Assembly (NCBI RefSeq): GCF_012034385.1
Contig: NZ_JAAVJB010000002.1
Coordinates: 1 to 64,000, forward strand
DNA length: 64,000 nt
DNA from: Streptomyces spiramenti
GTDB lineage: Bacteria > Actinomycetota > Actinomycetes > Streptomycetales > Streptomycetaceae
Reading direction: 5' to 3'
In this document: positions 57,587-64,000 of the stretch, piece after piece
Layout: every line of letters starts with the position of its first letter
Position numbering within the stretch: the stretch's first letter is position 1
The notes under the pieces: model-generated
The model's database searches: none
The model's input: the letters and a program-made list of their open reading frames with translations, nothing else
Told to the model about the DNA's origin: nothing
Made by a program: the position numbers and the translations under genes

Positions 57587-58309
57587 ATGATGCACGGCTC
57601 ACTCTCCTACGGTCGCGTGGCCTTCCTCGACACGTTGCCGTCCGAAGCACGCGCCGCCTTTAACCGGCTCGGCACTCCGCGTTGCTACTCAGCGGGGGAT
57701 GTACTTATCTACGAGGGCGACCACGCACAGGAGCTGGTGGTCCTGCACGTGGGACTGGTGAAGGTGACCGCCCGGCTGGACCGGGACCGGGAGTCCCTCG
57801 TGGACATCAGGGTCGCTGGGGACATCGTGGGCGAGGTGGCTGCGATGGGCGTGGGGCCGCGATCAGCCACGGTCACCGCCTGTGGTGAAGTGGCCGCCAC
57901 CGTCGTCCCGAGGCGTGAACTGGAGTCCTTTCTACTCGCCCACCCCGAGATATCGCTGTCGCTCATGAGGATGGTCTGTGGTCGGCTGCGTCGATCCGAC
58001 CGCCTGCGGCTTGAGTTCGGCGGGTACCCGGTCCCTGTCCGGCTGGCACGCGTACTCCTCGAGCTGGCCGCCACCTACGGGCAGCGTGAACGGAATTCAC
58101 TGCGTATCGATGTGGCCCTGTCGCAGCCCGAGTTCGCCGCCCTCACCGGTGCTGGAACACGCAGCGTGCAGAAAGCACTTGCGCGGCTGAGACAGAAGAG
58201 AATCATCACCACCGACAACCGGCGGACCTATGTGCGGGACCTGGACGGGCTGCACGAGACAGCCCTCCTTGGGGCACGTAATGGGTCCACGCCAAGAAAG
58301 CCGCACTAA
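57587..58309 (+). CDS. Crp/Fnr-family cyclic-nucleotide-type regulator
   Basis: This 240-residue protein has an N-terminal cNMP-binding beta-barrel (RCYSAGDVLIYEGDHAQELVVLHVGLVKV, DIVGEVAAMGVGPRSATVTA) and a C-terminal Crp winged helix with LSQPEFAALTGAGTRSVQKALARLRQKRII. The phosphate-binding cassette reads GEVAAMGVGPRSATV, close to the GE-L-x5-RSA pattern of cNMP binders. ATG 57587 or 57590 is the likely start. Its stop lies inside a strong terminator, and a cyclase-like gene follows at once, suggesting sensor and signal source side by side. Confidence 0.88.
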   Translation: MMHGSLSYGRVAFLDTLPSEARAAFNRLGTPRCYSAGDVLIYEGDHAQELVVLHVGLVKVTARLDRDRESLVDIRVAGDIVGEVAAMGVGPRSATVTACGEVAATVVPRRELESFLLAHPEISLSLMRMVCGRLRRSDRLRLEFGGYPVPVRLARVLLELAATYGQRERNSLRIDVALSQPEFAALTGAGTRSVQKALARLRQKRIITTDNRRTYVRDLDGLHETALLGARNGSTPRKPH

Positions 58310-58324
58310 TGCGGCTTTCTTGGC
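58291..58324. terminator. Perfect hairpin terminator enclosing the Crp stop codon
   Basis: The arms GCCAAGAAAGCCGCA and TGCGGCTTTCTTGGC are perfectly complementary over 15 bp around the loop CTAA, which contains part of the TAA stop. It should end the Crp/Fnr transcript and separates it from the cyclase operon. Confidence 0.85.
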
Positions 58325-58393
58325 CGTCCTCGCCCCTTCCGCTCACAGTTGGCGTGTACCACACCCAACACGCCTGGAAGGTGGAGTTTTGTC

Positions 58394-59206
58394 ATGAAAG
58401 AGATCCCTCCTCTCCGGTCTTCGGCCTGCAGACCGCATCGCCGGCTGTGCCTGGCCGTAGACGTGGAGCAGTACAGCCGTCTCGACACTCGGACACAGTC
58501 GGCTGTCCAATCCGAGCTGGTACGGATGCTGGACGAGGCGGCGGCGGTGGCCGGACTGGACCGGTCGGCGTGGATACGTCAGCCCCAGGGCGACCTGGAG
58601 TTCGCTGTACTTCCCGAGGACACACCGGAGGACGCCGTGCTGGGTCCCCTCGTCCATCATCTCGCGGTCCGTCTCTGGGACCGCAACGCCCGCCCCGCTG
58701 CCCAGCGGGTCAGGCTGCGGATGGCCTTGGACACCGGCGTGGCCGTGGACGCCGCCCTCGGCCACGCCGGCCCGGCGCCGGTCGCCGTGGCACGCTACGT
58801 CAACGCGCCCCAGCTCAGAGCCCTACTCGCTACCCTCACCGCGGCGGACCTCGCCGTGATCGTGTCGGACCGGCTGTACCAGGACGTCGTGCGGGCCGGG
58901 TGGCCGGACCTCGACCCCGCCCAGTACACGCGGGTCCATATACGGGTGAAGGAGTTCGGCGGATACGGCTGGGTCCGCGTACCGGGCCACGCGCCCGACG
59001 ATGTCCGGTCGGCCGTCGCAGAGGCGCCGGAGCCCAAGCCCGAGCCCGAGCCCTCACGGGACCCCGGTGACCCGAGCCGGACGCCCTTGTCCCAGCACGT
59101 CAACCAGGGCGCAGCCGTCGGTCGGGACGTCGTCGGCGGCCTCACTATCGGCGCTGTCGGCCTGCCTGTGCCCCCTCCGTCGGCTGGGTCCGGGCCAACC
59201 CGGTGA
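58394..59206 (+). CDS. Class III nucleotidyl-cyclase-like protein with C-terminal signalling motif
   Basis: This 270-residue protein has a cyclase homology domain at about 17-195: CLAVDVEQYSRL with Asp23, QPQGDLEFAVLPE with Asp67, LRMALDTGVAV and PVAVARYVNAPQ follow the class III cyclase strand-helix order, and both putative metal-binding Asp are kept. A proline/glutamate linker (205-225) leads to a short Gly/Val-rich motif HVNQGAAVGRDVVGGLTIG at 235-253. It may make a cyclic mononucleotide or be a non-catalytic relative. AAGGTGGAG precedes ATG 58394; it heads a coupled operon. Confidence 0.68.
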   Translation: MKEIPPLRSSACRPHRRLCLAVDVEQYSRLDTRTQSAVQSELVRMLDEAAAVAGLDRSAWIRQPQGDLEFAVLPEDTPEDAVLGPLVHHLAVRLWDRNARPAAQRVRLRMALDTGVAVDAALGHAGPAPVAVARYVNAPQLRALLATLTAADLAVIVSDRLYQDVVRAGWPDLDPAQYTRVHIRVKEFGGYGWVRVPGHAPDDVRSAVAEAPEPKPEPEPSRDPGDPSRTPLSQHVNQGAAVGRDVVGGLTIGAVGLPVPPPSAGSGPTR

Positions 59207-59490
59207 CGGCCCCTTACCCGGCCCCGCTCTGGCAGGAGCGGGGCGACAGCCAGTGGGCGGACTATGGGGTGAACATCGGCCACGCCGTGTATGGCGACGT
59301 TCACTTCCACCCGCCCGCCTCGTCCGCCGCACGGTCGCGGCGCCGGAACGGCACGGCGCGCTCGGCTCGCATGGCGCGGCACGCGGCTGTGCGATCGGCC
59401 CTGACCGAGCTCGCGCGCGTCTGCGATCGGGCCGCCGCCGCCCTTGCCTACTTCCGGCCCGATAGGGCCGGAAAGGAGAAGAAGACATGA
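59203..59490 (+). CDS. Small protein of the cyclase operon
   Basis: This 95-residue protein contains YGVNIGHAVYGDVHFHP (about 24-40), which parallels the Asn-x-Gly...Gly-x-Val pattern at the end of the preceding cyclase-like protein. A basic Arg/Ala-rich helical half follows. The GTG start overlaps the cyclase stop (GTGA), and its stop overlaps the next gene's ATG. I recognise no named domain; shared short motifs may mediate assembly between the two. Confidence 0.6.
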   Translation: MTAPYPAPLWQERGDSQWADYGVNIGHAVYGDVHFHPPASSAARSRRRNGTARSARMARHAAVRSALTELARVCDRAAAALAYFRPDRAGKEKKT

Positions 59491-60230
59491 CATTAACCGG
59501 ATCAGGTGGCGTCTTCGCCCTGATCGACCGGGGTGTTCCCGGACTGCCCGGTGGCAAGCAGCCGTCCCTCACAGTGCACGTAGACTCCCGCACCCTCCAG
59601 CTCTCCCCGGAGGAGAGCAGGAGGGTGCTCTACGGTTCGCGGAGGGACGCGGCGCTGGGCGCGGCGGTATGGCAGCAGGCCGTCACCGATGCCCGGCGGG
59701 AGCCGCGGGACGGCGACGGCACTGGACGGCTGTTCGTCGTGTGGCTGGCCCTGCCCGGGCTGTACCGAAACCTCCACCGGATCCTGCGTCGCTGGCGGTG
59801 GCTCGGCCGGGCAGACCTGGAGGCGGAGGCCGTCCTGGTTGTGCTTGCCGCCCTCGACGCGGCAGCCCCGGCTGGCCCCGACACGGGCGGCCGCCTGATC
59901 AAGGAGGCGGTGAACGGGATGTGGGCTTACGCGAAGCGCGTCACGAGGGAGACCTCCGTGGTCGACATCGATGCCTTCGCCGAGACTCGCAACGCCGCCG
60001 TCCCACCGGAGGAAGGGCCCCGTCCGTCCGAGGGATGGGAAGTGCACATCACACCCCCGCCCCGCCGCGAGGGCCTGTACGCCACGCTCCGCTTCGCCGA
60101 GCCGCGCCCCCGGGAAGGCTGCCCGCGGACCGGCAGCCACCTGCCCGACCTGGTGTTCCGGGCCCGCCGCCACGAGGACGCCGACCTCATCGGCACGCTG
60201 GTCCTGCGCCCGGCAGGAGCCCGGCGGTGA
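59487..60230 (+). CDS. Hypothetical protein of the cyclase operon
   Basis: This 247-residue protein has a central Arg/Trp/Leu-rich helical stretch LYRNLHRILRRWRWLGRADLEAEAVLVVLAALDAA (about 90-125) reminiscent of proteins paired with excisionase-type HTH genes in Streptomyces islands. It ends in a beta-rich region (LPDLVFRARRHEDADLIGTLVL). It overlaps its neighbours on both sides by four bases, so it is an integral operon member. The family and function are unknown to me. Confidence 0.62.
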   Translation: MTLTGSGGVFALIDRGVPGLPGGKQPSLTVHVDSRTLQLSPEESRRVLYGSRRDAALGAAVWQQAVTDARREPRDGDGTGRLFVVWLALPGLYRNLHRILRRWRWLGRADLEAEAVLVVLAALDAAAPAGPDTGGRLIKEAVNGMWAYAKRVTRETSVVDIDAFAETRNAAVPPEEGPRPSEGWEVHITPPPRREGLYATLRFAEPRPREGCPRTGSHLPDLVFRARRHEDADLIGTLVLRPAGARR

Positions 60231-60535
60231 GCGGCCGGTCCAGCCTGCCGCTCGGTTTCGCGGAGGCTCTCGACCTACCCCTGAGCGTTGACCTGCGTAC
60301 AGCCGCCCGCGCCTTCGGTATCTGCCCCGCGACGGCGTACAAGCTGATCCGCCTCGGCGCCTTCCCGTGTCCTGTGCTGAGGGTCGGTGGACGCTACCGC
60401 ATCCCCACCGCCTACCTGTTACGCGCCCTCGGCATCGAGGAGCGGCCGGTGTACGCCGTCCCCCCGGCGGACGATGCAGCGCTCGCAGTCCAATCCGACG
60501 ACATCCACGCTCACGCATCGGAGGTTCTCGCGTGA
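60227..60535 (+). CDS. Excisionase-type HTH protein of the cyclase operon
   Basis: This 102-residue protein has SVDLRTAARAFGICPATAYKLIRLGAFPCPVLRVGGRYRIPTAYLLRALGI, a MerR/excisionase winged helix closely parallel to the protein at 55229-55495. GTG 60227 overlaps the previous stop and its stop overlaps the next start. It may regulate the operon or recruit its products to DNA. Confidence 0.75.
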   Translation: MSGRSSLPLGFAEALDLPLSVDLRTAARAFGICPATAYKLIRLGAFPCPVLRVGGRYRIPTAYLLRALGIEERPVYAVPPADDAALAVQSDDIHAHASEVLA

Positions 60536-61668
60536 TCATGTCACAGTTGCTCCGACAAGAGTCCGACCAGCTCCGGAGTTGTTTCGTTATCGGCCCCATC
60601 GGGGACCCACATGCCGCGCACGGCAGTCCCGAGCGCGAGGCGTACGAGCACCACCTCGGCATCTTCGAGCAGGTGATCGCCCCCGCTTGCGAGAAGTACG
60701 GCATCACCGCGGTGCGAGCTGATGGCATCGCGAACGCCGGTGACATCAACGAGCAGATCTGCCGGCACGTCGTCGAGTCCGAGCTGGTCGTCGCGGACGT
60801 CAGTGGCGGCAACTCCAACGTGATGTACGAGTTGGGGCTGCGGCACATTACCGGCAAGCCGACGATCCATATCGGGGAGGCAGGACAGCTGCCCTTCGAT
60901 ATCGCGTCGATCAGGACAATCCGCTATCAGCGGGCGCGCAGCCATCTGGCCGGAGCGCGCAAGGAGATCGAGAGCGCTCTGGAAGCCGGACTTCGGGACG
61001 GCTTTGAACTTCTCACACCGGCACGGGTGCTGCGTGGACTGCAGACCAGTGACGGACCGGCCCCTGCTCCCGAAGCCAGCAACGACGGGAACGGTGAGGA
61101 GGAGGACACACCGGGGCTGCTCGATGACTTCGCGGTGATCGACGACGGGTTGGACGAGATGGCCGCCGACATGGAAGCGATCACGAAAACGATCGAGACG
61201 ATCGGAGTGTTGACCGAGCAGTGCGGCACCGAGATGCTCGATCTGACCCAGGCGAACGTGCCCATGAGCGCGCGGCTTGCCGCCATCGCCCGGTACTCGG
61301 AGACGATCAGCGCGCCCACGGGCGAACTGAACGCTTTCGCGGCCGCGTTCGCGGAACGGATGATGACCCTTGACAGTGGTGTACGGGCTGCGCTGGGGCT
61401 CATCGAGATGACGCCGCCTGAGAACCGGGGTGAGGGTGGGGAGGAGTTCCTCGAGCAACTGATATCTCTGGATGAGGCCGCGCAGGATGGTCTGGCGCAG
61501 ATCAGCTCCTTCGGCGCCTCGGCTGGCGCCATGGTCCGCCTGAGCCGGCACCTCCGGAAGCCAGCGAAGGAGATCTCCGCCGCAGTGAAGCAACTTACCT
61601 CCGCCATCACGAGGATGGGGGAGTGGGCGGCCAAGGCCCGTGCGCTGGCGGGCGGCGACGCTGCATGA
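60532..61668 (+). CDS. Nucleoside-deoxyribosyltransferase/TIR-like effector candidate
   Basis: This 378-residue protein has an N-terminal Rossmann-like domain with SCFVIGPIGDP (about 16-26), ADGIANAGDINEQICRHVVESELVVADVSGGNSNVMYELGLRH (about 63-105) and GKPTIH. The N-x-x-x-YE signature with Glu100 is the catalytic-type residue of the nucleoside 2-deoxyribosyltransferase/TIR-like glycosidase group. A long helical C-terminal region (about 190-378) follows. It overlaps the HTH gene by four bases. NAD- or nucleotide-cleaving effector activity is inferred. Confidence 0.68.
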   Translation: MIMSQLLRQESDQLRSCFVIGPIGDPHAAHGSPEREAYEHHLGIFEQVIAPACEKYGITAVRADGIANAGDINEQICRHVVESELVVADVSGGNSNVMYELGLRHITGKPTIHIGEAGQLPFDIASIRTIRYQRARSHLAGARKEIESALEAGLRDGFELLTPARVLRGLQTSDGPAPAPEASNDGNGEEEDTPGLLDDFAVIDDGLDEMAADMEAITKTIETIGVLTEQCGTEMLDLTQANVPMSARLAAIARYSETISAPTGELNAFAAAFAERMMTLDSGVRAALGLIEMTPPENRGEGGEEFLEQLISLDEAAQDGLAQISSFGASAGAMVRLSRHLRKPAKEISAAVKQLTSAITRMGEWAAKARALAGGDAA

Positions 61669-61853
61669 CCCCGTGCTCTCAGGGCCCTCTCACGGGCGGT
61701 GTGTCACAGGGGGGGGAACATGCTGGGCGGTGGATAGGGCGCCCTGAACTGTGCGCTCGGGATCACGGGTATGCGTCACCTTGTGTTCGCCCCTTGCCTC
61801 GGAGGGAGGCCTCCACTCGGCGGCGTGCACCTCATCGGGCACGGCTGTGCGTA
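61669..61853. other. Gap between effector gene and orphan repeat
   Basis: No gene is supported in these 185 bp. No clear terminator is seen after the effector gene except the hybrid repeat hairpin itself. Confidence 0.4.
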
Positions 61854-61894
61854 GCGATCCTCGACCGTCCTCCGGGGCGGTCGAGAATCGCAAC
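61854..61894. repeat. Orphan hybrid CRISPR repeat
   Basis: From 61862 to 61894 the sequence equals repeat positions 5-37 with one change. To the left, GCGATCCTCGACC (61854-61866) is the reverse complement of the repeat's own 3' end. The result is a hairpin with 14-bp arms, as if two oppositely oriented repeats had recombined head to head. Confidence 0.78.
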
Positions 61895-61974
61895 CAGCGC
61901 ACGGCCCGGACCGCGAAAAGGGGTGCCGGCCGGCGAGCCCGACGGTCGTGCCCTCGGCCGGTGCTGCGGCGGAC

Positions 61975-62150
61975 GCACCACTAAGACCGTCAAACGGCGC
62001 AACACCGTCGAACGGTGCATCAATCGATTGAAGCTGTGGCGCGGCATCGCCACCCGCTACGAGAAGATCGCGACCATGCACCGGCAGGACTCGCCATCGC
62101 GGCCACCTTCCCCTGGTCCGCCCGCCGATTCAAACGAGACTGCCTCGTCG
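61975..62150 (+). pseudogene. IS5-family transposase C-terminal remnant
   Basis: The frame reads KTVKRRNTVERCINRLKLWRGIATRYEKIA, the conserved C-terminal part of IS5/IS1182-like DDE transposases (the final catalytic Glu in ERCINRLK), followed by a frameshift into LAIAATFPWSARRFKRD-like sequence. Only this end remains. Confidence 0.72.
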
Positions 62151-62401
62151 CCCCCGGGGAGATCGGCAGGCCTGCGGCATCACCCCCATTATCGCCTCGC
62201 GCCGGCGGGTCATCGCTTCGCCTGGAACATGTCGACGCACCCGTGAAGCTGCGCGAGAGCCGAAGAGGAGTAACTGCCTCTCACGGGTCTCTCACGGACT
62301 GTCTGTCACGGCCAGCGAGCTGCCGGACTGAGAGGCGGACGTGGCGGCCCTGACCTGCTTGTTGCGGACTGGCAGGTATGCGACGACCTGTGGTTCGCCC
62401 A

Positions 62402-62446
62402 CTGGGGGTCAAGGGGTCGCAGGTTCAAATCCTGTCGTCCCGACAG
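62402..62446 (+). other. Attachment site 3 (right end of E2 / left end of a third element)
   Basis: This is a third identical copy of the 45-bp tRNA-Pro 3' end. Identity with site 1 continues for about 100 bp to the right, through the terminator hairpin and into the integrase 3' end, so the sequence to the right derives from an element closely related to E1. Confidence 0.92.
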
Positions 62447-62452
62447 CAGTCG

Positions 62453-62495
62453 AAAGGCCTGTTGGACTGGAGAAGATCCAGCTCAACAGGCCTTT
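62453..62495. terminator. Hairpin terminator next to att site 3
   Basis: The same AAAGGCCTGTTG/CAACAGGCCTTT hairpin as at 19913-19955, at the same distance from the att core. Confidence 0.8.
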
Positions 62496-62513
62496 GGTCG
62501 TTTCTGCGACGGC

Positions 62514-62745
62514 TCAGGGAACGCTCCGCAGGTGGCCGCCGGGCGCCCGCCGTGGGACCACTGTGGGACCAGCCGGGCCAGTGCCGGACCCGGAACCCCC
62601 GAGAAGCCGCTCAGCGACCGCCCCGCACGTTCGACCGCCCGCATGTCCGGGTGGAGGTAACGCTGCGTCGTGGTCAGCGAACCGTGTCCCGCGATCCTGC
62701 GCAGAACGTGGAGCGGGACGCCGGCGTCAGCCGCCCGAGTCAGGT
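62514..62745 (-). pseudogene. C-terminal remnant of an E1-type integrase
   Basis: The minus strand encodes GVPLHVLRRIAGHGSLTTTQRYLHPDMRAVERAG, nearly identical to the E1 integrase C-terminus including the catalytic His and Tyr. A frameshift follows near 62590, since the E1-like ending GHLRSVP and its stop at 62514 are in another frame. Everything upstream of the AADAGVPLH segment is gone, replaced by another gene's 3' end at 62745. Confidence 0.85.
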
Positions 62746-63278
62746 CAGCAGCCGGGACCGGTCGAGGTGGACAGTGTGAGCGCCAGGGCGGCCTGGCGAA
62801 CTTCGACCTCCCACCTGCGGACATCGATTCCGACGGAGTACCTGATGCAGCATCCGCAGGACGGGAACAGTGCCACCAGCGCGTCCTCCTCAGCAGTGTC
62901 GGTCTGCACGTCCCCCCAGTCGTAGATCGCAAGCTCCGCGGGAGAGACGTTCTCGGACACGAGTCGCGCGGCCATCCGGCGCAGGGCGTGACGTCGCGCC
63001 AGGCCCTGCGCCGGTGGTGTGACCGCGGCTTCGGAGAGCGCGTGTTCAAACGCGTCGCGAGTGTCGCGGGGGTCGGCAGTGCGGGGCCACCCGGCGAGGT
63101 CGCACAGGCCGGGGGTGTCGATGCCGGCTGCCACTGCCTCGGCGGCGATCATCGGTAGATCTTCGGGGCGAAGTTCACCAGCACGCAGGCGGCAGGCCGC
63201 TTCGCGCAGGGCGCTGAGCCCGCTCCTCTGTGGGGCGGGTGCCGGTGTCGCGCCCTCCGCGGCGGGCCGCTGGGACAT
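62745..63278 (-). CDS. Hypothetical protein, 3' end at the integrase remnant
   Basis: This 177-residue acidic, helical protein has LREAACRLRAGELRPEDLPMIAAEAVAAGIDTPGLCDLAGWPR and a FEHALSEAAV segment, a pattern I have seen only in uncharacterised Streptomyces proteins. GGGAGAG lies 7 bases before ATG 63278. Its last residues (STSTGPGC) run into the integrase remnant, so the original C-terminus may be altered by the junction. Confidence 0.65.
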   Translation of the reverse strand: MSQRPAAEGATPAPAPQRSGLSALREAACRLRAGELRPEDLPMIAAEAVAAGIDTPGLCDLAGWPRTADPRDTRDAFEHALSEAAVTPPAQGLARRHALRRMAARLVSENVSPAELAIYDWGDVQTDTAEEDALVALFPSCGCCIRYSVGIDVRRWEVEVRQAALALTLSTSTGPGC

Positions 63279-63543
63279 GTCAGGACTCTCCCTCGCTCAG
63301 GTGGTCGTGGTGTGGTGCGCGGCGCTGGGCGCCTGTTCGGTGGTGGTCGAGCACGCTATCGCGACGTCGGGAGCGGGTGGTGTGTTCGAGTGCTCGGCGC
63401 CGAGCCCGCCGGCGGCAAGGCCGGTGGGTCGGCGGCGGCTCAGTCGGCTGGCCGCAATCACCGGCAGGTTCGGGTGGAAGCCGTAGGGGCCGCACCGCGG
63501 CGGGAGCCGGGGCGTGGCCCCTACGGCTCCTCACCGACCGGGC
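63279..63543. other. Intergenic stretch
   Basis: A 69-codon plus-strand frame from 63277 starts inside the opposite gene's start codon and has no ribosome-binding site. I see no other gene. The region should contain the promoter for the leftward hypothetical gene. Confidence 0.4.
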
Positions 63544-64000
63544 TCACTTGCTGGTGAGGGTCCAGTTGCCGCCTTCGTTGGTGCCGGAGTCGCCGAGGGC
63601 GGTCCACCGGGTGTCGTCGGGGCCGAGGGCCGCGTGGAGATAGGCGGCGATCGTGTCGGCGACGAACGTGACCCGGGCCGGGTTCTCGTCGGTGGTCTCG
63701 GCGACCGCCTCCCCGGCGATGCCGCCCATGGTGTGCTCGGCTTCGGCGATGGTGAGCAGACTCTTGGGTGCCGGGGCGAGGTGGTAGGCGTCGGTGAACC
63801 ACTCCGGCCCCCGGGTGGAGAGCTGCGACTGGTCCTTGCCGCCCGAGATGATCAGGGCCGGGGTGGTCATGGTGGAGAAATCCGGCCGCATGAAGGGCAG
63901 GTGCTCCGCCGTGAACGGGGTCAGGGTGTCCCCGGTCCCGGCTGCCGTGATCAGTGCGCCGGCCGACACCCCGGGGTGGGAGAAGTCCTCGCCGGGAAGG
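63544..64000 (-). CDS. Alpha/beta-fold hydrolase, C-terminal part (5' end beyond window)
   Basis: The last 151 codons are visible; the frame remains open to the window edge with GEDFSHPGV before SAGALITAAGTGDTLTPFT. The segment ALIISGGKDQSQLSTRG carries the acid-loop Asp region, and EAEHTMGGI the catalytic His (EHTMGG) of a serine alpha/beta hydrolase. The nucleophile elbow lies outside the window. The substrate is unknown. Confidence 0.82.
   Translation of the reverse strand, partial: LPGEDFSHPGVSAGALITAAGTGDTLTPFTAEHLPFMRPDFSTMTTPALIISGGKDQSQLSTRGPEWFTDAYHLAPAPKSLLTIAEAEHTMGGIAGEAVAETTDENPARVTFVADTIAAYLHAALGPDDTRWTALGDSGTNEGGNWTLTSK

Larger units (their letters stand above)
31874..62446. 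mobile_element. E2: tRNA-Pro island carrying type I-C CRISPR-Cas
   Basis: These 30.5 kb lie between 45-bp att copies 2 and 3, with a dedicated tyrosine integrase at the left end in the same position and orientation as in E1. No replication or transfer gene is seen, so it would be an integrative or mobilisable island. Contents are an MFS transporter, decayed genes and IS fragments, the CRISPR-Cas I-C locus with two arrays, type I-E remnants and a cyclase/TIR-like operon. Gene decay at both ends suggests long residence or several events. Confidence 0.75.

Noticed and set aside
58345-58366. GTTGG...CCAAC imperfect inverted repeat as a Crp/Fnr operator before the cyclase operon
   Set aside because: Only 5-bp arms match; too weak to call without binding data.
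63277-63486. 69-codon plus-strand frame with one hydrophobic stretch
   Set aside because: Its start codon overlaps the opposite gene's well-supported ATG and it lacks a ribosome-binding site.

Overview
The window is high-GC DNA with strong third-position G/C bias, GTG starts and many 1-4 base start/stop overlaps. Its gene families (a conservon, DUF574 methyltransferase, Rpf/LysM/M23 hydrolase, DUF5819/HTTM pair, LigD-type polymerase, F420 oxidoreductase, a pSAM2-type integrative element) point to Streptomyces or a close relative in Streptomycetales.

Region 1 (1-19829) is chromosomal. It opens with the end of a conservon (cvnA tail, cvnB, cvnC, cvnD) plus a GAF protein. Next come metG, a PAS-GGDEF-EAL protein overlapping a DUF574 methyltransferase, a secreted resuscitation-type muralytic enzyme, a metallo-beta-lactamase-fold hydrolase, a 3-hydroxyacyl-CoA dehydrogenase and an FhuF-like iron protein. 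A DUF5819/HTTM pair follows, then a flavin monooxygenase preceded by a fresh tandem duplication of about 430 bp. The region ends with a divergent LigD-polymerase/ATP-ligase pair and an F420-type oxidoreductase.

Region 2 (19830-31918) is tRNA-Pro(GGG) followed by a complete-looking actinomycete integrative and conjugative element (E1, about 12 kb). It carries int, xis, rep, a C5 DNA methyltransferase, small zinc-ribbon-like proteins, a GGDEF protein, spd-type spread genes, traB (FtsK-like), a pra-type regulator, a KorSA-type GntR repressor with palindromic operators, a NUDIX gene and a lower-GC PIN-like cargo gene. A 45-bp copy of the tRNA 3' end closes it at 31874.

Region 3 (31874-62446) is a second unit (E2, about 30.5 kb) between two further copies of the same 45-bp sequence, with its own unrelated tyrosine integrase. 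After an MFS transporter and a stretch of decayed genes it carries a full type I-C CRISPR-Cas locus: cas3-cas5-cas8c-cas7-cas4-cas1-cas2. The locus is flanked by two arrays transcribed outward, one of 10 repeats (39697-40391, minus strand) and one of about 57 repeats (48896-53032, plus strand). The two array leaders share a conserved 53-bp block. To the right lie a gene graveyard, an orphan I-C repeat, and decayed cas6e, cas1e and cas2e fragments from a type I-E system. A five-gene operon (58394-61668) follows a Crp/Fnr gene; it encodes a class III cyclase-like protein, a small protein, an unknown protein, a HTH protein and a nucleoside-deoxyribosyltransferase/TIR-like protein. This is the best candidate here for an undescribed signalling or defence system.

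Region 4 (62402-64000) has the third att copy, an integrase remnant closely related to that of E1, a hypothetical gene and the end of an alpha/beta hydrolase gene. The layout reads as serial insertion of at least three elements into the same tRNA-Pro site, one of which delivered or captured CRISPR-Cas.
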